Assembly: GCA_900314905.1 (NCBI GenBank)
Contig: OMXA01000001.1
Span: 62,001 to 126,000, forward strand
Direction of reading: 5' to 3'
Length of the DNA: 64,000 nt
DNA from: an uncultured Erysipelotrichaceae bacterium
GTDB lineage: Bacteria > Bacillota_I > Bacilli_A > Erysipelotrichales > Erysipelotrichaceae
The number at the start of each line of letters is the position of its first letter. The first letter of the stretch is position 1. Made by a program: the position numbers and the translations under genes. The notes beneath the pieces were generated by a model. It did not search any database. It was given only the letters and a program-made list of their open reading frames with translations, and was not told the origin of the DNA. Positions 22,637 to 30,385 of this stretch are shown here, one piece after another.

Positions 22637-24847
22637 ATGGCAGAAGTCAAGAATGCAGGCGTCAGCGACGTGCTGGAGGAAGCGGAGAAGTATATTCATA
22701 AACCGGAGAATCTGGCGCTGATCCAGCATGCGGCAAACTATGCGGCAGAACACCATGCTGGCCAGTTCCGGCGCAGCGGCGAACCTTATACCGTTCATCT
22801 GAATAATGTAGCCTACATCCTGGCCACGCTGAAATGCGGACCGAAGACCATTGCCGCAGGCTTTCTGCACGATACGATTGAAGATACCGGCGTCTCGAAA
22901 GAAGAACTGGCCGCCGAATTCGATCCGGAGATCGCAGATCTCGTGGAAGCCGTCACGAAAGTCGGAACCCTCGAATACAAAGGCAAAGATGATCCGGAAT
23001 ACCAGGCAGCCAATCACCGCAAGATCTTCATTGCGATGGCCAAGGATGTCCGCGTCATCCTGATCAAGCTCGCCGACCGTCTCCATAATATGCGGACGCT
23101 GGAATATCAGCCGGAAGCCAGCCAGCAGCGCATTGCCGCAGAAACGCTCGACGTCTATGCGCCGATTGCCCACCGGCTTGGTATCAGTTCCATCAAGAAC
23201 GAACTCGAAGATCTTTCCTTCTATTACCTGAACCGCGAAGAATACTACCGCATCGCGCATCTCGTTGAGGCCAAGAAGACCGAACGCGATGCGTCCGTGC
23301 AGAAGATGATTGCCGAGATTTCGGCGATGCTGAAAGAACATGGGCTGGAATTCCGCATCTTCGGCCGCTCCAAGCATCTGTACTCCATCTATCACAAGAT
23401 GGTCGTCCGCAACAAGCGCTTCGATGAGATCCTCGATCTATTGGCGATCCGCATTGTCACGAAGACTGAGCTCAACTGCTATGAGATCCTCGGATACATT
23501 CATGCAAAGTACCGGCCGATCCCGGGCAGGCTGAAGGATTATATCGCCGTTCCGAAGACGAACATGTACCAGTCCCTGCATACGACGATCATCGGTGATG
23601 AAGGCAAGATCTTCGAGGTGCAGATCCGTACCGAAGAGATGGATGCCATCGCTGAACGAGGCGTTGCCGCACACTGGCGCTACAAGGAAGGCTCCAGATA
23701 CGATCCGAAGACCGAGCAGAAAGAGATTGAAGACAAGCTCTCCTGGTTCCGCGACTTCGCCGTATTCACCGGTGAGAACGAGAACGAATCTGCTTCGGAA
23801 TACATGGCCACCCTGCAGAAGGATGTCTTTGAGGCAAACGTCTATGTCATGACGCCGAAGGGCAGGGTCATTGACCTTCCGAATGGCGCCACCCCGATTG
23901 ATTTTGCCTACCGCATCCATACCGATGTCGGCCATACCGCCGTCGGTGCGATCGTCAATGATGCGATGGTGCCGCTGAATACCGAGCTGCATACGGGCGA
24001 TGTCGTTCAGATCAAGACGATGAAGGGCACCGGCCCTTCCGAAGACTGGCTGAAATTCGTCAAGACGAATCAGGCTAAGCAGAAGATCAAAGCCTACTTC
24101 GCCAAGAAGGAAACCGAAAAGCGCGAGCAGCTGATCGATGCCGGCGAGAAAGTGCTCAGCGATGAACTGCGCAAGCGCGGCTTCGATCCGAAAGACTGGA
24201 TGGACAAGAAGAAGCTCGAGAATATCTCGAACCAGTTCTCTGCCCAGACCTATACCGATCTGATGTACGGCTTAGCTGTCAAGACGATCAATCCGACTGC
24301 TGTCTGCGAGAAGCTGACGAACCAGAAGCGCTCGCTGAATGACAACGAGTCCATGCAGAAGCTGCTCTCCCGGGAACCTTCCCGCAAGCAGCACGTCCAG
24401 ACTCGTACCGGCATCATCATTCCTGGCATCGAAGCCATGAAGCTTTCGATTGCCCAGTGCTGTCTGCCGGTATATGGCGATGACATTGTCGGCTTCGTGA
24501 CCAAAGGCGAGGGCGTCAAAGTCCATCGGGCCGACTGTCCGAATGTCGCCTCGGAAAAAGCCCGCATCATGCATGTCGAATGGGACGAGGAGAATCCGGA
24601 TCGTGTCTATGACAGCGATCTGACGATTTCTGCCCATGACCGCAGCTTCCTGCTGACGGATATCGTGACAGCTGTCTCGCAATCAAGAGCACCATTGATC
24701 AAGGTCAGTGCGGATGCCAACCAGGAAACCCTGATGACCCTCATCAAGCTGAAGATCCAGGTTCATAATCTTGCCCAGCTCACCACATTGATCGCAAATC
24801 TGCGCAAGGTGGAAAGCGTGATTTCCGTCGAGCGGGCGGTGCACTAG
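22637..24847 (+). CDS. rel: Bifunctional (p)ppGpp synthetase/hydrolase Rel
   Basis: A long RelA/SpoT homolog of 736 residues that makes and breaks the stringent-response alarmones. The N-terminal HD hydrolase domain has HHAGQFRRSGEPYTVH, AAGFLHDTIEDTG and LADRLHNMRTL. The synthetase domain carries FGRSKHLYSIYHKM, ILDLLAIRIV, and PGRLKDYIAVPKTNMYQSLHTT. TGS (VYVMTPKGRVIDLPNGATPIDFAYRIHTDVGH), the zinc-finger/helical region (CCLPVYGDD) and a C-terminal ACT domain follow. Both active sites look complete. There is no dtd gene after it; the hisS-aspS T-box begins 40 bases downstream. Confidence 0.95.
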   Translation: MAEVKNAGVSDVLEEAEKYIHKPENLALIQHAANYAAEHHAGQFRRSGEPYTVHLNNVAYILATLKCGPKTIAAGFLHDTIEDTGVSKEELAAEFDPEIADLVEAVTKVGTLEYKGKDDPEYQAANHRKIFIAMAKDVRVILIKLADRLHNMRTLEYQPEASQQRIAAETLDVYAPIAHRLGISSIKNELEDLSFYYLNREEYYRIAHLVEAKKTERDASVQKMIAEISAMLKEHGLEFRIFGRSKHLYSIYHKMVVRNKRFDEILDLLAIRIVTKTELNCYEILGYIHAKYRPIPGRLKDYIAVPKTNMYQSLHTTIIGDEGKIFEVQIRTEEMDAIAERGVAAHWRYKEGSRYDPKTEQKEIEDKLSWFRDFAVFTGENENESASEYMATLQKDVFEANVYVMTPKGRVIDLPNGATPIDFAYRIHTDVGHTAVGAIVNDAMVPLNTELHTGDVVQIKTMKGTGPSEDWLKFVKTNQAKQKIKAYFAKKETEKREQLIDAGEKVLSDELRKRGFDPKDWMDKKKLENISNQFSAQTYTDLMYGLAVKTINPTAVCEKLTNQKRSLNDNESMQKLLSREPSRKQHVQTRTGIIIPGIEAMKLSIAQCCLPVYGDDIVGFVTKGEGVKVHRADCPNVASEKARIMHVEWDEENPDRVYDSDLTISAHDRSFLLTDIVTAVSQSRAPLIKVSADANQETLMTLIKLKIQVHNLAQLTTLIANLRKVESVISVERAVH

Positions 24848-24853
24848 AAACGC

Positions 24854-24882
24854 TTGCCCAACCCGATCTGCGCATGTATAAT
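24854..24882 (+). promoter_or_regulatory. Promoter of the hisS-aspS leader
   Basis: TTGCCC (24854-24859) and TATAAT (24877-24882) are separated by 17 bases. Transcription should start near 24889, giving a leader of about 250 bases. Confidence 0.75.
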
Positions 24883-24888
24883 GCAGTC

Positions 24889-25120
24889 GTACAAATTCCT
24901 AGACGAAGAAATTTCCTGAAGAAGGACTGGCAGAGACATTCCGGCTGGTGAAAGGAATGGTTCCCGAAACAGGAAAACGACACTTCCGAGAAGACTCCCG
25001 AACTCAGTAAGGAGCTCCGTATTCCGCGTTAAGGACCAATGAGTGCATGAACCTTCCGGTTCATGAATCGAGGTGGTACCGCGCAATCCAGCGTCCTCAT
25101 CTGAAGGACGCTTTTATTTT
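24889..25120 (+). promoter_or_regulatory. T-box leader of hisS-aspS, probable Asp (GAC) specifier
   Basis: The 14-base T-box core AGGTGGTACCGCG at 25071-25083 is intact and precedes a terminator stem (25091-25097 with 25105-25111, TTTTATTTT). Stem I is recognisable from AGAGA and GGCTGGTGAAAGG around 24931-24957. In the usual register of a specifier followed by A-CTnnnGAG, the codon is GAC at 24979-24981, followed by A. An overlapping CAC (His) at 24981-24983 fits the register less well. Uncharged tRNA should stabilise the antiterminator and allow both synthetase genes to be transcribed. Confidence 0.88.
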
Positions 25121-25140
25121 TCTGTAAGGAGGATCCATTC

Positions 25141-26406
25141 ATGAATTATCAGACTCCAAGAGGCACGTATGACATTCTGCCTGATGAGATCAGCCGCTGG
25201 CATGAAGCCGAAGCCCTGATCCGCGAGAAATGCCGGCTGTACCGCTACCATGAGATTCGCACGCCTTATTTCGAATCTACCTCCGTCTTTGCCCGCAAAA
25301 ACGACAGCTCCGATATGGTCAACAAGGAGATGTACAGCTTCGGCAGCGGCGACGAAAGCTATACCCTGAGGCCGGAAGGAACGGCAGGCGTCATCCGTGC
25401 CTTCGATCAGCACAAGCTCTACGGCTCGATGGAAATGCCGGCCAAGTTCTATTACATGGGCCCGATGTTCCGCCATGAGCGTCCGCAGAAGGGCAGACAG
25501 AGACAATTCACGCAGTTCGGCGTCGAAGCCTTGGGTGTCCGTTCTCCGCAGCTCGATGCGGAGTGCATTGCCCTTGGCATTGACATTGTCAAAGCCCTCG
25601 GCATCCGTTCTGTGAAGGTATGCATCAATACGCTCGGCGATGATGAGTCAAGAGCTGCCTACCGGACTGCTCTGAAGGAATACTTTACGCCGCATATCAA
25701 TGAGCTCTGCAGCGATTGCCACCGCCGGCTGGAACAGAATCCGCTGAGAATTCTCGACTGCAAGGTGGATGCCGAAAGCCCGATTCTCAAAGGTGCTCCG
25801 CGGCTCAGCGACTATCTCAACGAAGCCTCGAGACAGTACTTCCAGGAAGTGCTTGCTTCGCTGGATGCGCTTGGCATTCCGTATGAAGTTGACGACCGCC
25901 TGGTAAGAGGCCTGGACTACTACACGCATACGGTCTTCGAAGTCAAATCCGTCCGTCCGGATGCCGGCGCCCAGTCGACGATCTTCGCCGGCGGCCGCTA
26001 TGACCATCTGATCGAATACTTCGGCGGACCCGAGATGTCCGGCATCGGCTTTGCGATCGGCATGGAGCGTCTGCTGTCTCTGGCTGCAGATGAAGGCCAT
26101 GTATTTCCGGATGAGAATACGACCGATGTCTATGTCATCGGCATCGGCAATACTGCTTCCTCAGTGCTGCCGTTTGCTGAACAGCTGCGTACGGCAGGCT
26201 TTGTCACCGAAGGAAATCTTGTCGGCCGTTCCCTCAAGGCGCAGTTCAAGAGCGCGGATCGCAGCGGCGCGAAGTACATCGCTATCATGGGCGAAGAAGA
26301 AGTTCAGAACGGCACCGTCAACCTGAAGAAAGCAGGCGGCGAACAGGTGAATGTCCGCCTCGATCAGGCGATCGATACTCTGAAGCAGTGGGAAGAAGGG
26401 AAATAA
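25141..26406 (+). CDS. hisS: Histidine-tRNA ligase
   Basis: HisRS charges tRNA-His. The 421-residue class II synthetase starts YQTPRGTYDILPDE, has motif 2 as KFYYMGPMFRHERPQKGRQRQFTQFG, the histidine-specific motifs LVRGLDYYTHTVFE and FAGGRYDHLIEYFGG, motif 3 GIGFAIGMERLL, and a C-terminal anticodon-binding domain. It is first in an operon with aspS under one T-box. AAGGAGG lies upstream of the ATG. Confidence 0.97.
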   Translation: MNYQTPRGTYDILPDEISRWHEAEALIREKCRLYRYHEIRTPYFESTSVFARKNDSSDMVNKEMYSFGSGDESYTLRPEGTAGVIRAFDQHKLYGSMEMPAKFYYMGPMFRHERPQKGRQRQFTQFGVEALGVRSPQLDAECIALGIDIVKALGIRSVKVCINTLGDDESRAAYRTALKEYFTPHINELCSDCHRRLEQNPLRILDCKVDAESPILKGAPRLSDYLNEASRQYFQEVLASLDALGIPYEVDDRLVRGLDYYTHTVFEVKSVRPDAGAQSTIFAGGRYDHLIEYFGGPEMSGIGFAIGMERLLSLAADEGHVFPDENTTDVYVIGIGNTASSVLPFAEQLRTAGFVTEGNLVGRSLKAQFKSADRSGAKYIAIMGEEEVQNGTVNLKKAGGEQVNVRLDQAIDTLKQWEEGK

Positions 26407-26410
26407 CAGA

Positions 26411-28162
26411 ATGGAACGCACATGTGGAAACGGCACTCTCAGAAAAGAAGATGCCGGCAAATCTGTCACGCTGATCGGCTGGGTCAGCAAGAGAAGAAAC
26501 CTCGGAAGCCTGGTCTTCGTGGACCTCAGAGACCGCTCTGGCATCTGCCAGATCGTCTTTGATGAGACGATGGCTGAGCAGGTGAAAGACGTCCGCTCGG
26601 AATACATCCTGCAGGTATGGGGAAACGTACAGCTGCGCAAAGATGCCAATCCGAAGATGGCAACCGGCGAGATCGAAGTCCATGCTGAGAAGGTGAAGAT
26701 CATCAACACCGCCAATACGACGCCGATCACGATCAGCGACGACACCGACGCTTCGGAAGATGTCCGTCTGAAGTACCGGTATCTGGACCTCAGAAGACCG
26801 TCTCTTCAGCATAATCTGATGGTGCGCCATCGCATCTGCATGATTGCCCGCAATGTCCTGGATTCCGAAGGCTTCGTCGAAGTGGAAACTCCGATCCTGG
26901 CTCGCTCGACCCCAGAAGGGGCAAGAGACTATCTCGTTCCTTCCAGAATCTACAACGGACGCTTCTGGGCGCTGCCGCAGTCCCCGCAGATCTTCAAGCA
27001 GCTGCTGATGATCGGCGGCATGGAGAAGTATTTCCAGATTGCCCGCTGTTTCCGCGATGAGGATCTGCGTGCAGATCGTCAGCCGGAATTCACTCAGATT
27101 GATATTGAGATGAGTTTCATCGATGAAGAGGACATCTTCGCAGTTGTCGAGCATCTGATGAAGGAAATCTTCCGCGATATCCGCCATGTGGAACTCGAAG
27201 ACCACTTCATCCGCATCACCTGGAATGAATGCATGAAGCGCTTCGGATCCGATAAGCCGGATCTGCGCTTCGGCAATGAAATCCAGGATCTCTCTGATCT
27301 GTTCAAGGACACGCAGTTCCATATCTTTGCGGACTGCCTGAGCAATGGCGGTGAGATCGATGCGATCAAGTTTGAAAACGCAGCCGACAAGTACAGCCGA
27401 AAAGCTCTTGATAAGCTGCAGGAATTCATCCGTTCCGGCTTCAAGGCACATGCGCTCGCTTACCTGAAGATGGAGAACGGAGTGCTCTCCGGTTCCATTG
27501 CCAAGGGGCTTTCCGAAGAAGAGAAGCAGGCAGTGATTTCCAGACTGGACCTCAAGGACAATGATCTCGTCCTGGTTGTTGCGGACAAGCCGCGGGTTGC
27601 AGAAACCTCTCTCGGTGCCCTGCGTGTGAAGCTTGCCCATGAACTCGGACTCGTGAAGAATAATGTCTTCAAGTTCCTGTGGGTTACGGAATTTCCGATG
27701 TTCGAATGGTCTGAAAGCGATCAGCGCTGGGTTGCGGCACATCATCCGTTTACTGCTCCGAAAGAGTCTGATATCGACAAGCTCTTCACGGATCCGGAAC
27801 ACGTCAGCTCCCGTGCCTATGACCTCGTGCTCAATGGCTATGAACTGCTCTCAGGTTCCATCCGTATCCACGATCAGGAACTGCAGGAGAAGGTCTTCGA
27901 AGCCATCGGCCTCACGATGGAACAGGCCAAGCAGAAGTTCGGCTTCTTCCTGGATGCCTTCAAGTTCGGCACTCCGCCTCATGGAGGAGTCGGCATCGGT
28001 CTGGAACGCCTCTGCATGGTGATTCTCGGAACGGACAATATCCGTGATGTCGTTGCCTTCCCGACTACCAACAGCTCGCTGGATCTGATGAGCGAATCTC
28101 CGAATGTCGTCGATGACGATCAGCTGAAAGTACTCGGCATCGAGATTTCAAAGAAACAGTAA
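26411..28162 (+). CDS. aspS: Aspartate-tRNA ligase
   Basis: The 583-residue protein is a bacterial-type AspRS with an N-terminal OB-fold anticodon domain (VTLIGWVSKRRNLGSLVFVDLRDRSGICQIVF), class II motif 2 (FQIARCFRDEDLRADRQPEFTQIDIEMSF), the GAD insertion, the FLWVTEFPMFEW segment, and motif 3 (GGVGIGLERLCMVILG). It follows hisS by four bases. Whether it is discriminating or also charges tRNA-Asn is not visible; asnB at 52590 supplies free asparagine in any case. Confidence 0.97.
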   Translation: MERTCGNGTLRKEDAGKSVTLIGWVSKRRNLGSLVFVDLRDRSGICQIVFDETMAEQVKDVRSEYILQVWGNVQLRKDANPKMATGEIEVHAEKVKIINTANTTPITISDDTDASEDVRLKYRYLDLRRPSLQHNLMVRHRICMIARNVLDSEGFVEVETPILARSTPEGARDYLVPSRIYNGRFWALPQSPQIFKQLLMIGGMEKYFQIARCFRDEDLRADRQPEFTQIDIEMSFIDEEDIFAVVEHLMKEIFRDIRHVELEDHFIRITWNECMKRFGSDKPDLRFGNEIQDLSDLFKDTQFHIFADCLSNGGEIDAIKFENAADKYSRKALDKLQEFIRSGFKAHALAYLKMENGVLSGSIAKGLSEEEKQAVISRLDLKDNDLVLVVADKPRVAETSLGALRVKLAHELGLVKNNVFKFLWVTEFPMFEWSESDQRWVAAHHPFTAPKESDIDKLFTDPEHVSSRAYDLVLNGYELLSGSIRIHDQELQEKVFEAIGLTMEQAKQKFGFFLDAFKFGTPPHGGVGIGLERLCMVILGTDNIRDVVAFPTTNSSLDLMSESPNVVDDDQLKVLGIEISKKQ

Positions 28163-28254
28163 TCTTCTGAAAACTATTACAGAAGATCTGGATCAGGAAC
28201 CTCTCTTCTCGCATCATTGCCGGTTGTCAAGACTATACATGAAGAACAGGGATC

Positions 28255-28263
28255 TGATATAGT
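28255..28263 (+). promoter_or_regulatory. Extended -10 promoter of the 6S-like RNA
   Basis: TGATATAGT gives a TATAGT -10 (28258-28263) with extended TGN; no -35 box is clear. Start of transcription is expected near 28270, next to the outer helix of the RNA. Confidence 0.5.
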
Positions 28264-28267
28264 TTAA

Positions 28268-28425
28268 TTGCCGGAGGGAACACATATTTTTCCAACACAT
28301 TGATATAAGGGAGTTCTGACTGGCGACGCCTGTTGTGAATGCCCGGTGCGCCCGGGAATCCTGATGGAAGACCAAGGACACCCACCTCTACTTAAGAGGG
28401 AACATATCAACCTTCCGGTAATATT
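28268..28425 (+). ncRNA. ssrS: 6S RNA (ssrS-like)
   Basis: The segment can fold as one long interrupted hairpin. An outer helix pairs about 28266-28277 with 28410-28421 (GCCGGAGGG with CCTTCCGG and flanks), a second pairs TTGATAT near 28303 with ATATCAA near 28404, a small hairpin CCTCT-ACTTA-AGAGG lies on the 3' side of the central bubble, and the tip is CCCGG-TGCGC-CCGGG. A long rod with a central bubble, a small 3' side hairpin and a GACACCCACCT-like segment agrees with Firmicute 6S RNA, which mimics an open promoter and binds housekeeping RNA polymerase. A terminator follows at 28434-28462. I could not run a covariance search. Confidence 0.7.
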
Positions 28426-28433
28426 GAGAAATG

Positions 28434-28462
28434 AGCGGACATCAGTACGGTGCCCGCTTTTC
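28434..28462 (+). terminator. Terminator of the 6S-like RNA
   Basis: AGCGG (28434-28438) pairs with CCGCT (28454-28458), followed by TTTTCTTT. The stem is short with an inner mismatch. Confidence 0.6.
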
Positions 28463-28846
28463 TTTCGCCGCATAGTTCTGAATTCTGCACAATATGACTG
28501 GAAATACGATCCCAGCGTGCATGATTGAGTACGATTCAGAGCTGATGCTGGCAGTGCACTGCCTTCTGAGAACAGCGGCGGATTATGGACCTGCTGTGCC
28601 TTTTCCATTGATTGTCCCGTAGGAAACATGGCAGTATTTCTGCAGAAAGACTGAGCAGAAATTCTGACTCTTCAGAACAATAAAATCTTCTTCAGAGCAT
28701 TCTGCGGAAACACATTTCTGCAAGTTCTGAATCTTCAGGACTGCAGTTTTTCAATCTGCGGAACGATCATCTATTCTCCGCAGGTCGATTTCTGATAGAC
28801 ATTTAAGTATCAACGATAAATGTAATATATTCTTTATTAATATACC
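28463..28846. other. Non-coding, hairpin-rich stretch
   Basis: No convincing gene is seen in these 384 bases. They hold a perfect 14-bp palindrome at 28550-28563, a hairpin TTTCTGC/GCAGAAA (28637-28643 with 28655-28661), a hairpin TTCTGA/TCAGAA just after it, a strong terminator at 28718-28751, and an inverted repeat ACATTTA/TAAATGT (28799-28805 with 28817-28823) just before the padR promoter. The words TTCTG and CAGAA recur many times. The AT content rises sharply after 28790. Confidence 0.6.
28718..28751 (+). terminator. Orphan rho-independent terminator
   Basis: CTGCA plus GTTCTGAA pairs with TTCAGGAC plus TGCAG (about 13 pairs, one bulged A, one G-U), followed by five Ts. No gene ends nearby, so it may close an unrecognised transcript or catch read-through from the 6S locus. 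Confidence 0.65.
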
Positions 28847-28875
28847 TTGACAGATGATGTAACTAAGAATAAATT
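28847..28875 (+). promoter_or_regulatory. Promoter of the small ORF-padR operon
   Basis: TTGACA (28847-28852) lies 17 bases from TAAATT (28870-28875), inside the only strongly AT-rich patch of the region. The inverted repeat at 28799-28823 and the AT-rich stretch 28820-28845 are possible PadR operator sites. Confidence 0.5.
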
Positions 28876-28895
28876 GTGGGTGTGAGGTAAAGGGT

Positions 28896-29036
28896 ATGAA
28901 GAAGAATGAAACCGAGAAGAAAGCATTGCGGAAAGACCAGAAAGAAATCCGCATCTACCATGCGCCGGTAACGGAATGGGAGAAGAACATGGCAAAGGTT
29001 CATGGCGTGATTGATTACACTGGAAGGAGAAGCTGA
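28896..29036 (+). CDS. 46-residue basic protein of unknown function, coupled to padR
   Basis: A short open frame encodes MKKNETEKKALRKDQKEIR and then IYHAPVTEWEKNMAKVH, ending in DYTGRRS. It is highly charged, about half Lys, Arg, Glu and Asp, with no membrane segment or signal peptide, and probably helical in its first half. GAGG at 28884-28887 is well placed for the ATG, a good promoter lies upstream, and the stop overlaps the padR start (ATGA), which argues that it is translated. I do not recognise a family. It might be a co-regulator of PadR or a leader peptide. Confidence 0.6.
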   Translation: MKKNETEKKALRKDQKEIRIYHAPVTEWEKNMAKVHGVIDYTGRRS

Positions 29037-29377
29037 TGGCTGGAATTGCTGCAGATCTGATCCGTGGGAATACTGATCTCATCATTCTCCGGTTTCTGAA
29101 AGATCATGATAGCTATGGCTATGAAATCAACAAGAAGATTCGGGAACTGTCAGAGGGAAAGTATGAACTGAAGGAAGCTACCCTGTATACCGCCTTCCGC
29201 AGACTCGAGCAGGATGGGCTGATTGAATCCTACTGGGGTGATGAAAACAATGGAGCAAGAAGACGGTATTACCGGATCACGGATTCAGGAAAAACAAGGT
29301 ATGAACAGGGGATTCAGGAATGGGAAGATGCCCAGAACCTGATTGAAAAGCTGATCCGCTCGGATGATCAGAAGTGA
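29036..29377 (+). CDS. PadR-family transcriptional regulator
   Basis: The 113-residue protein is a short PadR winged-helix repressor: DLIILRFLKDHDSYGYEINKKIRE, then the recognition region ELKEATLYTAFRRLEQDGLIESYWGDENNGARRRYYRITDSGK, which carries the conserved Y-x-x-L-x-R-L-E-x-x-G and R-R-Y-Y-x-I-T/T-x-x-G patterns. It is followed by a DUF1700/DUF4097-type gene, an arrangement common in Firmicutes, where PadR represses its own operon and responds to envelope or drug stress. The ligand is unknown. Confidence 0.9.
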   Translation: MAGIAADLIRGNTDLIILRFLKDHDSYGYEINKKIRELSEGKYELKEATLYTAFRRLEQDGLIESYWGDENNGARRRYYRITDSGKTRYEQGIQEWEDAQNLIEKLIRSDDQK

Positions 29378-29399
29378 GCGACCAAGAAAGGACAATGAT

Positions 29400-30335
29400 A
29401 TGAATCGTCTCAGAGTTTATATTGAGGGATTATTTGCCAGCTTTGATTCTTCGAAGGAAGTAGAAGAGCTCAAGGAAGAACTGCTCGCCAATTGCGAGGA
29501 CCGGTATCAGGAATGCATCGAAAGCGGACAGAGTGAGGCAGAAGCATTCATGACCGTGATCGATTCCATCGGAGATCTTTCCGGAATTCTTGAAGAAATC
29601 CGGAAAAAGGAGGGCAGAAGCCCGATGAATCTCCGAAACTCCCTACAGGTGATGGCTGCCTCTCAGCAGGAATCAGAAGAATCAGAAACTACGGAAAATT
29701 ATCCGAAAGAAATCACGGAACTGGAAATCAATGTTACCAGCACTGATGTTGTTCTGGTCGGAACGGACAGCGGTCTGCTGGAAGTGGAATGCGGCAGCAA
29801 TATGGACCAGCATGTCTCCGGAAATAAGCTGACGATCCAGGAACATACCATCATCAGCAGGTTCTTCGGGTTCAGCATCTCCGATGGTTCCGATAAAGAT
29901 CTGATCGTGCGTTTTCCGAAAGGACTTCAGAAGGTCACGATTCATACTGCTTCCGGCGATCTGAACTTTGAGAAGCCGATGGCAGAGGAATGGTCTGTTA
30001 CGTCTGCCTCCGGGGATCTGAACGGAGAACTTGCTCAGGCAGAACGCTTTGCGATCAGGACTGCTTCAGGTGACCTCGATCTGTCATTCCCCGGGTTTGA
30101 ACAAGGATCGATCACGTCCGCAAGCGGCGATGGACATCTGAACCTGAAGAATGATTTTCAGGATCTCAGGATCAAATCTGCTTCCGGTGATTATGAAATT
30201 GATACTTCCCGTATTTCCGGAGCAGAAGTGAACTTCACATCTGTGTCCGGAGGTGCGGAAATCCGCACGCATCTGATCCAGGGAACCAACCGGATTGATG
30301 TCACGACGACCAGCGGAGATCTGCAGGTATTCTGA
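29400..30335 (+). CDS. HAAS/DUF1700-like and DUF4097 domain protein
   Basis: The 311-residue protein has an N-terminal helical bundle (RLRVYIEGLFASFDSSKEVEELKEELLANCEDRYQE up to LEEIRKKEG), a linker, and from about residue 100 a right-handed beta-solenoid of the DUF4097 type. That part holds seven turns with a repeated (S/T)xSGD word, namely TASGDLNF, SASGDLNG, TASGDLDL, SASGDGHL, SASGDYEI, SVSGGAEI and TTSGDLQV, spaced about 20 residues. No signal peptide or membrane segment is present, unlike many DUF4097 proteins. The role is unknown; PadR context suggests an envelope stress response. AAAGGA precedes ATG 29400. Confidence 0.8.
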   Translation: MNRLRVYIEGLFASFDSSKEVEELKEELLANCEDRYQECIESGQSEAEAFMTVIDSIGDLSGILEEIRKKEGRSPMNLRNSLQVMAASQQESEESETTENYPKEITELEINVTSTDVVLVGTDSGLLEVECGSNMDQHVSGNKLTIQEHTIISRFFGFSISDGSDKDLIVRFPKGLQKVTIHTASGDLNFEKPMAEEWSVTSASGDLNGELAQAERFAIRTASGDLDLSFPGFEQGSITSASGDGHLNLKNDFQDLRIKSASGDYEIDTSRISGAEVNFTSVSGGAEIRTHLIQGTNRIDVTTTSGDLQVF

Positions 30336-30345
30336 TGACACAGAA

Positions 30346-30371
30346 AGGGAGCAGCTGAATGGCTGCTCCCT
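30346..30371. terminator. Symmetric hairpin between convergent genes
   Basis: A perfect 10-bp stem (30346-30355 with 30362-30371, six-base loop) lies between the DUF4097 gene and the carboxypeptidase gene. Neither side has a strong T run, so bidirectional termination is only likely. Confidence 0.55.
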
Positions 30372-30385
30372 GCATACATTATTAT

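Noticed and set aside
28163..28195. Hairpin TCTTCTG/CAGAAGA after aspS as a terminator
   Set aside because: The stem is good but no T run follows it, so I did not annotate it as a terminator.
28799..28823. Inverted repeat ACATTTA/TAAATGT as a classical PadR operator
   Set aside because: The best-known PadR sites are ATGT-N8-ACAT, the opposite order and a shorter spacing. I list it as a possible site but do not claim it.
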